Origin: Symbiodinium sp. CCMP2592
Taxonomy: Eukaryota > Sar > Dinophyceae > Suessiales > Symbiodiniaceae
NCBI GenBank assembly: GCA_905221615.1
Contig: CAJNDT010003223.1
Coordinates: forward strand, 868,001 to 932,000
Reading direction: 5' to 3'
DNA length: 64,000 nt
Under the pieces are notes generated by a model. It did not search any database, had not been told where the DNA came from, and worked only from the letters and a program-made list of their open reading frames with translations. The translations under genes were made by a program, and so were the position numbers. Shown one piece after another: positions 45,105-53,723 of this stretch. How positions within the stretch are numbered: position 1 is the stretch's first letter; each line of letters begins with the position of its first letter.

Positions 45105-45805
45105 CAGATAGCCATGACAGCAACCGGAACTGCAACAACAACCACCAGCAACTGTACTCAGATTCAATGACAGTGGCTTTACCGAGGCCGTGCCCCCGCG
45201 TGGGCCAAACAGTGGCGGCCGTGGGTGACCGCGTGTGCGCCCGTCCTTCGTTTCGTGAAGGAAGCAGAACAGGAAGCACCTGCGGGGCGGGGGTTCAGTT
45301 TAGGGTTTGGGAATGTGGCTTTTGATTTCAGCACAACTTCTGCCTAGCCAGGTACCTGTTCGGCGGATTGACCCTGCGTGGCGATGCAGCCATCGTGGAC
45401 AAGGCTGGATGCCATGTCGAGTTCTTTTTCTGGCATTTTCTGGTCTCCTGCATGGCATTGAGATTGAACCGGTGCCTGCAAGCAGCTTCGGACCACGAAA
45501 TAGCATTAAATAGCACGTAGCTTGCCAACGAACCTATCACAGATGCTGCTCAGGCCGTGTACTTGCTCGAGACGACACAGGACTTGCCAGCACAGAACTT
45601 TACTGCAAGTATAGTAAGGAACCCCCAAAACAGCATTCATTGAGGCCGCTATACTACATCCTTATAATAGCTCGTATAGTAGCCCTTATAGACCCCTTTA
45701 AAGGAACCCTATTCTAACTATTGCGGCTTCTACTATACAAAGCTTGCACAGGGCCACCTAACAGAGCTGGCGCCTAAATGTTCTGATGTGGCAGCATGTC
45801 CCTGA
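31725..45805 (+). CDS. Kelch-repeat beta-propeller protein, exons dispersed over about 14 kb
   Basis: Exons follow the Kelch blade order. About 31725-31818: REAGIWHTMVSHNSKLYIFG. About 34611-34667: ALGSDEFHVLDLESQSPG. About 35887-35958: LRQLYGLGAGAKPPAASVRK. 38065-38148: GNSMLVFGGCGP then PGLMVYDFAQ. From about 38508: APIDRDWKHNRSA. 40395 to about 40475: DDSCLCVFGGIELTIEQGIG then RVYNDAV. From 41593: VLDVDEAEPLGQ. 45162-45234 with 45352-45403: PRVGQTVAAVGDRVYLFGGL then RGDAAIVDK. About 45541-45608: DAAQAVYLLETTQDLPAQ. A final exon KLAQGHLTELAPKCSDVAAC stops at 45803-45805. Each blade shows the hydrophobic-GG strand followed by (V)xDxx. Kelch propellers are protein-interaction domains (ubiquitin ligase adaptors, actin binding), so the exact role is unknown. 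Introns are filled with hairpin elements and TTTAGGG tracts. The start codon and some exons are missing from this model. Confidence 0.65.
32266..32560 (+). CDS. Exon pair split by a family B-like element
   Basis: Left exon to 32388 ends VVGAMAVNLSL. Right exon from 32501 reads EALGRGFSDGGEPLGQARPR. Exact removal of 32389-32500 (element plus one TA) keeps the frame. It lies inside the span of the Kelch gene, so it may be a Kelch-gene exon without a blade motif. Confidence 0.4.
32389..32498. mobile_element. Family B-like element with TA duplication in an exon
   Basis: TA at 32387-32388 and 32499-32500. Arms CTTAAAGGATCATGGGACTT and AAGTCCCATGATCCTCCAAG. The left terminal 8 bp has diverged. Confidence 0.75.
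32685..32816. mobile_element. Hairpin element, family B
   Basis: TA borders, arms CTTGGAGGGTCGGGGGACTT and AAGTCCCCCGACCCTCCAAG. It is embedded in a TTTAGGG-rich intron. Confidence 0.9.
33249..33339. mobile_element. Hairpin element, family A
   Basis: TA borders, arms CTTCGAGGTTCATGGGCAGC and ACTCATGAACCTCCAAG. Confidence 0.85.
33759..33874. mobile_element. Hairpin element (family J)
   Basis: CTTAACTGGGTTCTTGTT on the left, AACAAGAACCCAGTTAAG on the right. A rearranged relative with GATTCTTGTTAAGGGATTG lies near 35328-35570. Confidence 0.75.
33995..34089. mobile_element. Hairpin element, family D
   Basis: GATGATGATATAAATCCGAC on the left, GCAGGATTTCGATCATTC on the right. The right arm is mutated. 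Confidence 0.75.
34185..34288. mobile_element. Hairpin element, family F
   Basis: GGGTGGTTGTCAATATGGGG on the left, AATTTTGACAACCACC on the right. ATAA borders both ends. Confidence 0.8.
34484..34531. mobile_element. Minimal family A element (48 bp)
   Basis: CTTGGAGGTTCATGGGCAGT and GCCCTGAACCTCCAAG, with only a short loop left. It is an internal deletion derivative. Confidence 0.7.
35969..36096. repeat. Tandem CCTTAAAGGNACC repeats
   Basis: About ten 12-bp units of the form CCTTAAAGGCAC, in frame so that a Pro-Leu-Lys repeat is open on the + strand. It lies right after a Kelch exon candidate. The same CTTTAAAGG word fills the interior of family E and I elements. Confidence 0.8.
36110..36279. 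mobile_element. Composite of a truncated and a complete family A element
   Basis: The left arm occurs twice (from 36110 and from about 36170). The right arm CTACCCATGAACCTCCAAG occurs once at the end. A very similar composite recurs at about 46585-46755. Confidence 0.75.
37208..37446. mobile_element. Family B element nested inside a family E element
   Basis: The family E left part GGGAGTTTCAGAAAATAGGG runs to AATATA at 37241. A complete family B element (37242-37373) follows, bordered by TA. Family E then resumes with GTAGTAGGATCCTTATTATA and ends TTTTCGGAAACTC. This shows that B inserts with a TA target. Confidence 0.85.
37440..38060. repeat. Tandem fragments of family E arms
   Basis: CTAATTTTCGGAAACTCCAA and variants recur at least five times, separated by CCCTTTAAAGGAACCC units. 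It mirrors the array at 15420-15810 in reverse orientation and ends right at the acceptor of a Kelch exon. Confidence 0.75.
38149..38507 (+). other. GC-AG intron of TTTAGGG repeats with 20-bp direct repeats at its ends
   Basis: The exon end GGTCTACGACTTTGCCCAG-GCA at about 38130-38151 recurs as GGTCTGCGACTTTGCCTAG-GCA at about 38487-38510. Taking the intron between them (GCATTT...CCTAG) joins MVYDFAQ to APIDRDW. The interior is about 300 bp of TTTAGGG variants. Confidence 0.6.
38160..38440. repeat. Long intronic TTTAGGG tract
   Basis: Around 35 TTTAGGG/GTTCAGG units with slips and TTTAGGAATTAGGGG variants. The orientation is opposite to the CCCTAAA tracts at 12, 15 and 21 kb. Confidence 0.95.
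39580..39704. mobile_element. Hairpin element (singleton family)
   Basis: TTAGGTACGGCCCCCACAC on the left, GTGGGGGCCGTACCCAAG on the right, with an AT-rich middle. Confidence 0.7.
40946..41046. mobile_element. Hairpin element, family D
   Basis: GTTGATGATATAAATCCTGC and GCGGGATTTATATCATCAAT, with an internal GGAATATACCATAATTCCCA. Confidence 0.9.
41872..41955. repeat. Intronic TTTAGGG tract
   Basis: About ten TTTAGGG/TTTAGGGG units. Confidence 0.9.
42506..42576. repeat. (TA)n microsatellite followed by CTAT repeats
   Basis: About 70 bp of pure TA, then a degenerate CTATCTAT run to about 42670. Confidence 0.95.
42977..43075. mobile_element. Hairpin element, family D'
   Basis: Arms TTGATGGACAAAATCCTGCA and ATGCAGGATTTTGTCCATCA. 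Shares its interior (GGAATGTACCATA) with family D, but the ends differ. Confidence 0.9.
43183..43288. mobile_element. Divergent family C element
   Basis: CCCAGAGAGCGCAATACCCA and GGGGTATTGGGCCCTCTGGG. The family C interior CCTTAATTAAGG is kept while both outer arms changed together. Confidence 0.7.
43614..43722. mobile_element. Hairpin element, family C
   Basis: CCCAGAGACTCCAAAAGCCT and GGATATTGGAGTCTCTGGG. Confidence 0.9.
43838..44040 (+). CDS. Exon-like frame with helical C-terminus
   Basis: After TCTCAAG the frame reads ESRAWNVWNLYHPHQMQAQR, RQVARKMHPEVLRLC and QDVLEVFLLDLEACMRVQSR, ending at TAG 44038-44040. It has no internal ATG-initiated long ORF but looks much more protein-like than the overlapping ATG frames. 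No family recognised. It lies within the Kelch gene span, so it may be an exon of that gene or a nested gene. Confidence 0.4.
44296..44395. repeat. (TATATG)n/(TGTATA)n tract
   Basis: Imperfect TGTATA repeats ahead of the CT tract. Confidence 0.85.
44426..44555. repeat. (CT)n microsatellite
   Basis: About 125 bp of CT with rare T or G interruptions. Confidence 0.95.
44896..45110. repeat. GTAGTAGT triplet and TATATA tracts
   Basis: Degenerate GTAGTAG to 45010, then TA-rich sequence to 45110, directly before a Kelch exon. Confidence 0.85.
45235..45351 (+). other. GT-AG intron in the Kelch gene
   Basis: GTGCGCCC start and CCTAGCCAG end. It interrupts the Val codon of VGDRVYLFGG, so this placement is well supported by the Kelch consensus. 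Confidence 0.75.
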
Positions 45806-46039
45806 CAACAGAACTTTCGCATTGCGTCCCGGCAGCGGGACGCTAAGTGATGGTGATGAAGCCACGAGTTTCCCAAGCCATCCCCATCAATCCTGAAACT
45901 CCAGACCCAACATCCGAAGCCATAAACGGTCGAAATCTGCTCCTGAGAAACCCACACTCCCAACACCCAAATGCAACGCTAGACTCAGCAACCAACATCC
46001 CGAACCCTGAGCTGCATCCAATCCTCTTCTCAGTAGTAG

Positions 46040-46185
46040 AGCAGGTAAGCTTGGACCTTTTTGGGCTACTATAACCCTTATATAATCCCAAAGGTACTCC
46101 TTTATGATACTATAATCCTGATATAATCCCAAAGGTTAACCTTTCTAATACTGTAACCCTTATATACTCCCAAAGGTTAACCTTC
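46040..46185. repeat. Three direct repeats of about 48 bp
   Basis: A block of the form ACTATAACCCTTATATAATCCCAAAGG recurs at about 46067, 46116 and 46149, each starting with a CTATAAYCC or CTGTAACCC variant. Confidence 0.65.
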
Positions 46186-46227
46186 AGTTCCCTTACATAC
46201 CGGAAAAGTAGGTCCCAGCTGTGCAAA

Positions 46228-46375
46228 ACATAGGGTTTAGGGTTTAGGGGTTTAGGGGTTTAGGGGTTTAGGGGTTTAGGGTTTAGGGGTTTAGGGGTTT
46301 AGGGTTTAGGGGTTTAGGGTTTAGGGGTTTAGGGTTTAGGGGTTTAGGGGTTTAGGGTTTAGGGTTTAGGGGAAC
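46228..46375. repeat. Intronic TTTAGGG tract
   Basis: About 20 TTTAGGG/TTTAGGGG units with few errors, ending at the next exon candidate (GAACTTCAG). Confidence 0.95.
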
Positions 46376-46380
46376 TTCAG

Positions 46381-48952
46381 GAGCGGCGCCTCGATGGTGC
46401 CAGTCTGGCACAAGCCAAGGCCTTCTCGCGAGCATTTTAATACAAGTTCCTTACTTGGAGGTTCATAGGTAGTTATAAGTAGGGCTCCTTTAAGGGTCCC
46501 TTTGAAGGGATCTATAGGGATTCTATAAGGGTATAGGGTTTAGGGCCTACTTGGAGGTTCATAGGTACAAGCCCTACACCCTATACTTGGAGGTTCATGG
46601 ATAGTTATAAGTAGGGTGAAAAGTAGGGTAACCATACACCCTATACTTGGCGGTTCATGGGTAGTTTTAAGTAGGATATAAGTAGGATAACTATACTTAT
46701 AACCCATATTAGGGGACTTATAACCGCACTTATAACTACCCATGACCCTCCAAGTAAGAATTGCCTCTGTTGTTTTCTGGACTATTTGGAAACTACAGTA
46801 TGACATGCCACAAAAGTCTATTCTGATTGTTAAGCCCCCCCTCCCCCGTCATACAATAGTTTGCTGGGGTTCGGGGCTTAGAATTTGGGGCTTGGGGCTA
46901 AGAGTTCTGCTTTGTGGCTGAGGCTGTATTCGGTTTCGGGTTGAGGGCAATACAGCAATGGAATGGTTCACCAGGTTCTATAAGCAGCGCGAAGCCTCTG
47001 ACCCTAAAGCTGCACGGTTTCGATGCGTTCCGCTCTATACCACTTTGAAGCAGTGTTCTGTGGTTGGGGTTGTTCGCTGACGGAGCGTAAAAGCAATCGA
47101 AATCTCCAAGGAGTTTGGCCTCCCCCTTCAAACCCGAACCCGAGCAACATTGAACACAGAGCTGCCTGGACCCTCGACCTCAAACGGCTTCGGGCTTAGG
47201 GTTTAGGGTTCAGGGCTTATTATTAACGAAAGGTGCACGCTGAGCCCTGAGCCCACACCTCCTCACAGCAGCCCGAACAGCCCTAGACAAAGGAGCACCC
47301 TCCATTGAACTTGCGACATCTTCAACCCTAAACGCGAAATTCTCAACCCTAAATAAAATCTAAAACCCTAAACCCTAAACCCTCTGAAACCTTATAAACC
47401 CTAAACCTAAACCTAAATCTAAAACCCTAAACCCTAATCCCTCTGAAACCTTAAACCCTAAAGCCCGAAGCACCTCTTCCGGCTCAGGCCTCCGACCTGA
47501 AGCCCACGCTGAAGAGCCTTGTGCCTGAGCCCGGCTTCGTTGAGTGCCCTGGCCCTCACAGACTTAAGGTTAGAGGTGTATTGTTTCAGAGTCTTTAGGG
47601 TTTAAGGTCAGAGGTTTAGAGTTTAAGGGGCTTTAGGCTATAGGGTTTTCGGGTTTTAGACTTTCAAAGTTTGGGGTTTGAGGGTTTCCCCTAGATCGTA
47701 AACCCTAAAGGCCCAAAGGGGTTCCAGGGTTCGGGTACTCGAAGCCTCTGTTTTGGGATTTGGGGAAATTTCGGAGCTCCACCTTCGGATGCAGCTCTTG
47801 CCATAGCGCAGGCAGATGCAGATCCCAGGAGACCCAGACTGGTCCAGGAATAGTGAGCATTTATATAAGGGTTTGTGGAGCATGTCCATAATACTGCTGA
47901 TGGACAAAATCCTGCATTACGCATTATAAGGAATATACCATAGTTCCCATAGTTTAGGGTCCTTAAGGTCATGCAGGATTTTGTCCATCAGCAGTAGTAG
48001 TTCCGAGACATAGCGTCTAACTATGCATATAGGTCATATCGGCAACCAGAAACATATGTATGCCAATCTATGCCCTGTACACGCCGAGCACCCATAGCAC
48101 ACCAGTAGGTCGAATAGCGCTCGCAAGTTCGCTTATGAAGTGGCAGGACGCTGATCATCACTGGATCACCACAAGAATCAAAATTAGAATGCGGAGAGAC
48201 TGTATACAACATGGGTAGTTGTCGCAGACTTGCAACACCAATCCGAGGAGCAATGTTGTAGCCATGACAATAGTAGGTTAATAAAGACCCACCTTATACT
48301 TATACATCACCCGTATTTGATGCACCCTATTGTACTACTGATAAGACTATAGTCGTTGCTGCAAACACCAACATTCAAATACTCCTTCCATTAGTTACTA
48401 TCGGAAGCCAGCCAGCATGTAGCTAGATAAGTTATCAGTAGCTGGCTGGCCACACAGATGCACATTCTCAAAGCAAGAAAAAACGTGGTCGGGAGAGCAG
48501 CAATCGCGCATCGCTTGCCTCCGAGGTCTTGTGCAAAGACGCCGCCAGAGGCTGGGAACATGCTGATTTCAACACACTACCTATAGTCTCCGTTGTAGCC
48601 TTCTCTTGGTTAACCAGTTTTATGGTTGGGATCCTATAATGAGTTTTTGGGTAACCAACAAAAGGAACTACAATGGAGACTATAGGTTGTCCCCGGCTTT
48701 CGGTCACAGGAGCTGGAACGTCACAGCGAAGCATACAGTCCTGCAGTTCAAAAGTCTTGTAGTAGGGTGCATGGCTTGAGTTTTAGGTAAACTCGTCAGC
48801 CTTTAGACATTCTGCCAAAGGAGAAAAACCAGCGCGACATCACGGAGAAAGCTACTACTGCCGGCACGACGTCGGCTGCCCAGAGAAGTACCGCCGCACT
48901 GATTCTGCTTTCCTGGGGTTTCGGTAGACGGTGCCTGACTGAAAGCTTGTGA
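46381..48952 (+). CDS. Multi-exon gene of unknown function
   Basis: Ordered + strand exon candidates. 46381-46437: ERRLDGASLAQAKAFSRAF. About 46950-47071: MEWFTRFYKQREASDPKAAR. 47092-47189: EISKEFGLPLQTRTRATLNT. About 47281-47325: ALDKGAPSIELATSS. 47472-47567: SDLKPTLKSLVPEPGFVECP, donor GTTAGA. About 47781-47852: DAALAIAQADADPRRPRLVQ. About 48478-48581: NRASLASEVLCKDAARGWEH. From 48689. Terminal 48807-48952: KEKNQRDITEKATTAGTTSA and a hydrophobic LILLSWGF, stop at 48950-48952. No domain recognised. Introns carry families A, D' and G and telomere-like tracts. Joins are inferred from order and strand only. It could be the C-terminal part of the Kelch gene if the stop at 45805 is not used. Confidence 0.45.
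46545..46757. mobile_element. Composite family A elements
   Basis: Three left arms (CTTGGAGGTTCATAGGTA, CTTGGAGGTTCATGGATA, CTTGGCGGTTCATGGGTA) precede a single right arm CTACCCATGACCCTCCAAG. It matches the composite at 36110-36279. Confidence 0.75.
47340..47470. repeat. Intronic CCCTAAA tract
   Basis: CCCTAAACC units with a duplicated CCCTCTGAAACCTTAAACCC block, running into an exon. Confidence 0.85.
47896..47994. mobile_element. Hairpin element, family D'
   Basis: TGCTGATGGACAAAATCCTG and CAGGATTTTGTCCATCAGCA. A nearly perfect palindrome. Confidence 0.9.
48582..48688. mobile_element. Hairpin element, family G, between two exon frames
   Basis: CCTATAGTCTCCGTTGTAGC and CTACAATGGAGACTATAGG. 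Exact removal reads HADFNTLLSPAFGHRSWNVT. A GT-AG option inside the arms (GTCTCC...CTATAG) is also open. Confidence 0.8.
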
Positions 48953-49483
48953 TTGTGAAGTTCTGGTTTTGAAGCTGCCGCATGAGGCCTGAATAAGGTT
49001 TAATGAACATCTAAGTGATTCAGTTTGCGGACAGGAGTCTGGCCGATCTACGTAGTTTACAGAGTTTATCGCTGAACATAATACTGTGAAGCAAAATGCC
49101 TGCAACCTCAGTCTATTTGCGCTGAGGCAAAGACGAAAATCATAATGTATGTATGGGAAGGCATGGCGCGATGTCGTCTATACTTCACCAACATACACGA
49201 ATGTACTCTAGGGATCGGAACAGGTAGCCTGAGTATCCCCCCATACGTAAGCTAGTTCCTATTAGTTCAAATCTACTAAGTCTCCATAATTATAGTCTAT
49301 AGTTAGTCTCTATCATCATACTATAATCTGTCACCCCTCGAAGCCGTACTCCAATCATCAAAGCGCCTTTGTTACAATCAAGTCTAAAAGCCGCGGGGAG
49401 CGAGGCCGTGCGACAGCCCTCGTGGCACCACCGCTTCCAGCACGGGAGACAGAGGCCCCTGCAGGGGTTTGGGATTTGGGGTT

Positions 49484-49627
49484 TACCTATAATCTCCATT
49501 GTAGTTCCTTTTTTTACCTATAATCTCCATTGTAGTTCCTTTTTTTGATTACCAAAAAACTCTACTATAGGATCCTAACCATAAGACTGGTTAGCCAAGA
49601 GAAGGAACTACAATGGAGACTATAGGT
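49484..49627. mobile_element. Hairpin element, family G, with duplicated left arm
   Basis: TACCTATAATCTCCATTGTAGTTCC occurs twice in tandem (from 49484 and 49516) before one right arm CTACAATGGAGACTATAGG. Confidence 0.85.
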
Positions 49628-49656
49628 AGGGTCTTGGGGTATTAGGGGTTCAGGGT

Positions 49657-50184
49657 TTATGGCCTATGCAGGGTTTTGTGGGTTTTGGGACTTTCAACTC
49701 GTGAGGGCTTCAGGAAGTGCCGCAATTCGGGTGTTAGATCTTTCAGGTTCAAGGGTTTAGGGGAGGGGTGTTTGATACGTTTAGGTGATCTTGCTCTGGC
49801 TCCTGCTCCGGCTCTTGCTCCTGCTCTGGCTTTTGCTTCTGCTCCTGCTGCATATGGTTCTTGCTCCTGATCTTGCTTCCGCCCTTGTTCTTGCTCCTGC
49901 TTCTGCTGCTGTTCCTGCTCTTGCTCTTGATCCCGCCTGAATGGCGGGGGTGATTTCAGGAGGATTTTCCGAAGCTTGTTAGGATTGCGGGAGGGGGTGC
50001 TCAGTAAACGGGGAAGGTAACAATCATAGTCTGCATGTGCATCGTGTAAGTGTAGACCCCGTGCAGCACCGCAGAAATCACAGCAAGGGCAGACATCAGG
50101 GCAACACTGGCCACTAAAGAAGGTCAGCAGGAATAGCCACTTGTGCGCCCACGCTGATGCTACCACTGCTCCAAGCTGTACCAC
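49657..50184 (-). CDS. Minus-strand open frame with hydrophobic, Cys-rich N-terminus (doubtful)
   Basis: The frame starts with a hydrophobic segment (KWLFLLTFFSG) and a Cys-rich stretch (CCPDVCPCCDFCGAARG). Its middle is a Gln/Glu repeat from a GCTCCT hexamer array at 49790-49940. Only the N-terminal third looks coding. All other supported exons in this part are on the + strand. Confidence 0.25.
   Translation of the reverse strand: MVQLGAVVASAWAHKWLFLLTFFSGQCCPDVCPCCDFCGAARGLHLHDAHADYDCYLPRLLSTPSRNPNKLRKILLKSPPPFRRDQEQEQEQQQKQEQEQGRKQDQEQEPYAAGAEAKARAGARAGAGARARSPKRIKHPSPKPLNLKDLTPELRHFLKPSRVESPKTHKTLHRP
49790..49940. repeat. (GCTCCT/GCTCTT)n hexamer array
   Basis: About 150 bp of CTTGCTCCTGCTCTGGCT-type repeats. 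Confidence 0.85.
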
Positions 50185-50311
50185 AGTTGTGGCTGTCGGC
50201 TCACTTCAAGCACAAAAGTTACAGGCATCCTTCACTTGTTTTTGCACAACCAGTCACTCAAGCCAGTGCTCCTGGTGTACTTCTGATCTCTCAGACTCAT
50301 GAATCCTGCAG

Positions 50312-50668
50312 GAGCCTCTCTCGTCGAGCACTTCGGCGTTCCGGAGCCGGTTCCTCAGATCTCGGGCTTTGGGTGATGGCAGGCTGCACTCCACCCACCC
50401 AAGCATGATGCCCAGGTGCGGCGAGCCTCAGGAAGAAGACGAGGCCCAATGGCCGAATGTGTTTCTCAAGCGCTTCTCGTGTTTGGGGATAGGAAAGTGT
50501 TGCGGTCATGGACACGAGCCCTTAACAACACCCTATAAGCCCCCCCCCCTCTCGCGCTTCAGCAGCTTCGGAAAGCTGTGCACGTGGGAGGAGATGGAGG
50601 ACGAGCCCGAGTTGAGCTTCGAGGAGCTGCTGGAGCAGGACATCCTTCGTAAGACCCTCTACGTCTAG
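50312..50668 (+). CDS. C-terminal exons of an unknown protein with acidic tail
   Basis: From CCTGCAG the frame reads LSSSTSAFRSRFLRSRAL to a GTGATGG donor. A second open segment runs RCGEPQEEDEAQWPNVFLKR and on to WEEMEDEPELSFEELLEQDI, then LRKTLYV and TAG at 50666-50668. The acidic tail has coding-like codon use. Upstream exons are not identified. Confidence 0.45.
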   Translation, partial: EPLSSSTSAFRSRFLRSRALGDGRLHSTHPSMMPRCGEPQEEDEAQWPNVFLKRFSCLGIGKCCGHGHEPLTTPYKPPPLSRFSSFGKLCTWEEMEDEPELSFEELLEQDILRKTLYV

Positions 50669-51402
50669 GGCTCTGAGGACAAGGATTTGGACCCAAAGCC
50701 ATACCACATATGCTTTTGGGGCGATTTTGACCCCAGGTACAAGCTGTGTGATGCAGGGGTCGGACTAATTACCAAAATTATTCATCAGGGCTCCAAAACG
50801 AGTTATTATGCCCCACACCCGCAGCACTAGTCTAATAATGAAGGCCCTTATTGTAAAACTCGCAAAGCCGGTGTATGGACCATAGGAAACACTTACAAAT
50901 CGTTTGTGAAGCACTTTAAACCTCGTGTATGCGCGACACAGAGCCCGTAGGAAACCCCATGACTCGATTAACTAAAGAGCCTCTGTAGAAGCCAGGAAAA
51001 ACAGCATAAATCCTATACGGCCATCAGAATGCCTTGCAGTTCGACGTATTCTTTGTGCTTTCTGGGTGATTCAGATTTTGTTCCTGTGCACGACGGCATT
51101 GCAACTTGACAGGAGAAAGCTTTCTTCAAAACGCAGAGCAAGAAGACGTCTTTCCCACGGTCGCAAGCCACTCAAGAGGTTCGCCGAAAGGACCCGGCAT
51201 GAGTCTCCATGCATGATTTCCGGGTTCTCTGAGTTACAAAGGGCTGCTTGCTAATTGTAGCGGCTGCCAATGGGCTCCTTTCTTTCCACGCAGGTCCTTC
51301 AGCAGACCCCACCCGGACGCAGAAGAGCCTACCTTTTCAAGGGCTTATTAACTAGGGGAACCGAGCCTAAAAAGGAAGCTTGTTGAGGGTTCAGACCGTT
51401 TC

Positions 51403-51702
51403 ATGTTCAGGGAAACCCCAAAGGTGTCAGGATTTCTCTTGTCAGTCGCAGAGACCCCAAAGCAACGCCGAAGCTTCGGCAGGGTGACTGACCTAACGCA
51501 GTTCTCCTGTAATAATTCAAGCCTGCTTGTCTGTAACAGAGAACCCAATGAAGCAGTGTACATGGGCTGGAATGCCAATGACGAAGAGGGGCACCAGGTC
51601 GGAGAACTACAGTTAGACAGGCATTGGAAAGGAACAGTATTGCTGCTAGGGGTTTCCACGTGGGAGATCCCCATCCTATGTGTTACTTACGTTCTTTTCT
51701 GA
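51403..51702 (+). CDS. Open frame, possible exon
   Basis: Includes VTDLTQFSCNNSSLLVCNRE and YMGWNANDEEGHQVGELQLD, ending in TGA. It begins close to a decayed hairpin with GAGCCTACCTTTTCAAGGGC. No domain recognised. Confidence 0.35.
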   Translation: MFRETPKVSGFLLSVAETPKQRRSFGRVTDLTQFSCNNSSLLVCNREPNEAVYMGWNANDEEGHQVGELQLDRHWKGTVLLLGVSTWEIPILCVTYVLF

Positions 51703-52469
51703 GCCCCTATAGAAGATTTGGAGCTGCAGACCGTCATCGTTCTTTAGGATCCTTAAGAGGGTCGCTACGTCATAAACTCCCCTAACTCACCCTTTTCTTA
51801 AGGATCTTGTTGTATACATTATATGAAGAACAAATAATAACAATAAACCATACGGTGTGACAAGATAAGCAAGTAACATCATAGCAGCAGTAGCTTCAGG
51901 GCTATCTTGCTGCTCCGAGATCTACATTTTGGCTTGTTTAAGGTAAAAGCTTAAACCCTAAACTCCTAAAGCCCAAACCCTTCCCCACGCATGTGCAGAT
52001 CCCGCACCGTAGCTGCCAGCTCTCCACTCTAGTGTAGAAGCTTGAAAAGTTAGTATTGTTATTCGCTTATCGTCCACACTATGATTATGCTAAAATATGC
52101 TCCAGCATCCCATTCTACTTATTAAGGCCCCAATATGAACCACCGACCCTCAATTCCTTGAACATCCACAGGCCTGACTCAAAGAGACCCCTGAAATTTA
52201 GGCGCAGACCGAGCATCTTGTGCCTTTCTCGCAGGAGAACCGTGGAAAGAAGGGCAGCAAGCCGTAAGCTCCTGATTCTGGTTGTAGCTGAGATGCACGC
52301 CCAAGGGCCATCGATGTTTAGAGTCGAGGCTTGTACCCTAAACCCTAAACCTAAACTGCAAACAGGGAATGCGGGTTTTACTTCCAGAGTTTTGGTGTTG
52401 CATGCACAGTGGACTGTAAGCCATCTTGTTTCGTCGTTGCCGATTTCTAATTCTCGTGTTCCAATGCAG

Positions 52470-52592
52470 AAGGCCCTAGCAGCCATCTTGACTGGGCGAC
52501 ATCCAAAGTTCCTTTTCACTTTCTTCGAGCTCCTAGTCCAAACCAGCTTCCTGGATCGACATTTGGGACCTCGCGCGGAGAAAAGGGACTGA
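52470..52592 (+). CDS. Possible terminal exon
   Basis: After AATGCAG the frame reads KALAAILTGRHPKFLFTFFE and LLVQTSFLDRHLGPRAEKRD, then TGA at 52590-52592. Hydrophobic then basic. No relatives recognised. Confidence 0.35.
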   Translation, partial: KALAAILTGRHPKFLFTFFELLVQTSFLDRHLGPRAEKRD

Positions 52593-52999
52593 AGCAGGGG
52601 GATTTTGAGGGTTCGGGGGGGAATTCTGTCTTGTGGTAGATTCAGCGGTGTTCAGTTTGACCTGTGGGACGGGATGAGGCGCACCCACATGCTACTTACC
52701 TGGTTGCTCGGCCCATGTTCAATGCCTAGCTTTGCATCAGCAGGGTGCTGCTTATGTGCTAGCCCAAGTCAAGTGACATGCGTGCCATTCGAGGATCTGC
52801 TCAGGAGCTGGTCATGCCAGCGTTGTAATGGATCCTCAACCCTAAGCCCTAAACCCGAAGCCCTAATCCCGAAACCCTAAGCCCTAATTAAACCCAAACC
52901 CTAAGCCCTAAACCGTGCAACTCCAACTCCTTCCTCCGACTTCCCGAAGATTTGTCTGTCCCTCGAAACACGAAATGAGATCACGCAGCCGCTCTTGAA

Positions 53000-53715
53000 A
53001 TTTGCTTCGTGCTGCTGCATGCACCTTGAGGTTTAGACACCGTCAGAACAGCATGTCGCATGCATCATCTCCTAGACGGCCTCGACACTTGTAGTGACTT
53101 TAGTCGATCCAGCTAAGATGTTTTCTCTCTGGTCGGGCACTTTCCGTTGCGGGGAAGTTTGTGTCGTGGCTTTACATGTCGGGACAGGGGAGTCTGATCA
53201 ATCAGAGCGCAGTTGACATTGTAACATGCATTGGGCCTCGGTGGAGCATCCATCACCTTTCACTGGCTTGGGGCATGATGATCTCTGCAGTGTGTCCGAA
53301 GCATTGACATCACTCACGCTGCTCTTTGGCAGCAGGCGGCAAAAAAAGCAGACAGCAGATACATGTCAGTAAAGCTCTTCGCAGCAGCTGTTCGAACACA
53401 ACTTTATGCAAATTCTTTTCTTGAGTGCGAAGTATGGATGCGTACTGCGACCTCCAGCAGCGGCTGTTAAAGTTAGGAGCCCGACGAAGCCATGGCGGCT
53501 AGGTTATCGTTTCGAAGAGGCTGGAGCTGACTTTCAATTGCCAAACCTTGTTCCGATTCGATCGAAACCTGAGCCCTAAACCCTGAACCCTAAACCCACA
53601 ATAGTGGATTCCGCCAACCTTAACTGCTAGGTGGAAAAAGGTGCTCAAAAAAAAACCCTAAACCCTAAGCCCTAACCCTAACCCTAAACCCTAAACTTGT
53701 GGAGCCTTCTTGGTT
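53000..53715. other. Stretch without a recognisable gene
   Basis: Only short CCCTAAA tracts (about 53570-53600 and 53650-53695) and scattered short frames were seen. Confidence 0.4.
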
Positions 53716-53723
53716 TTCTCCAG

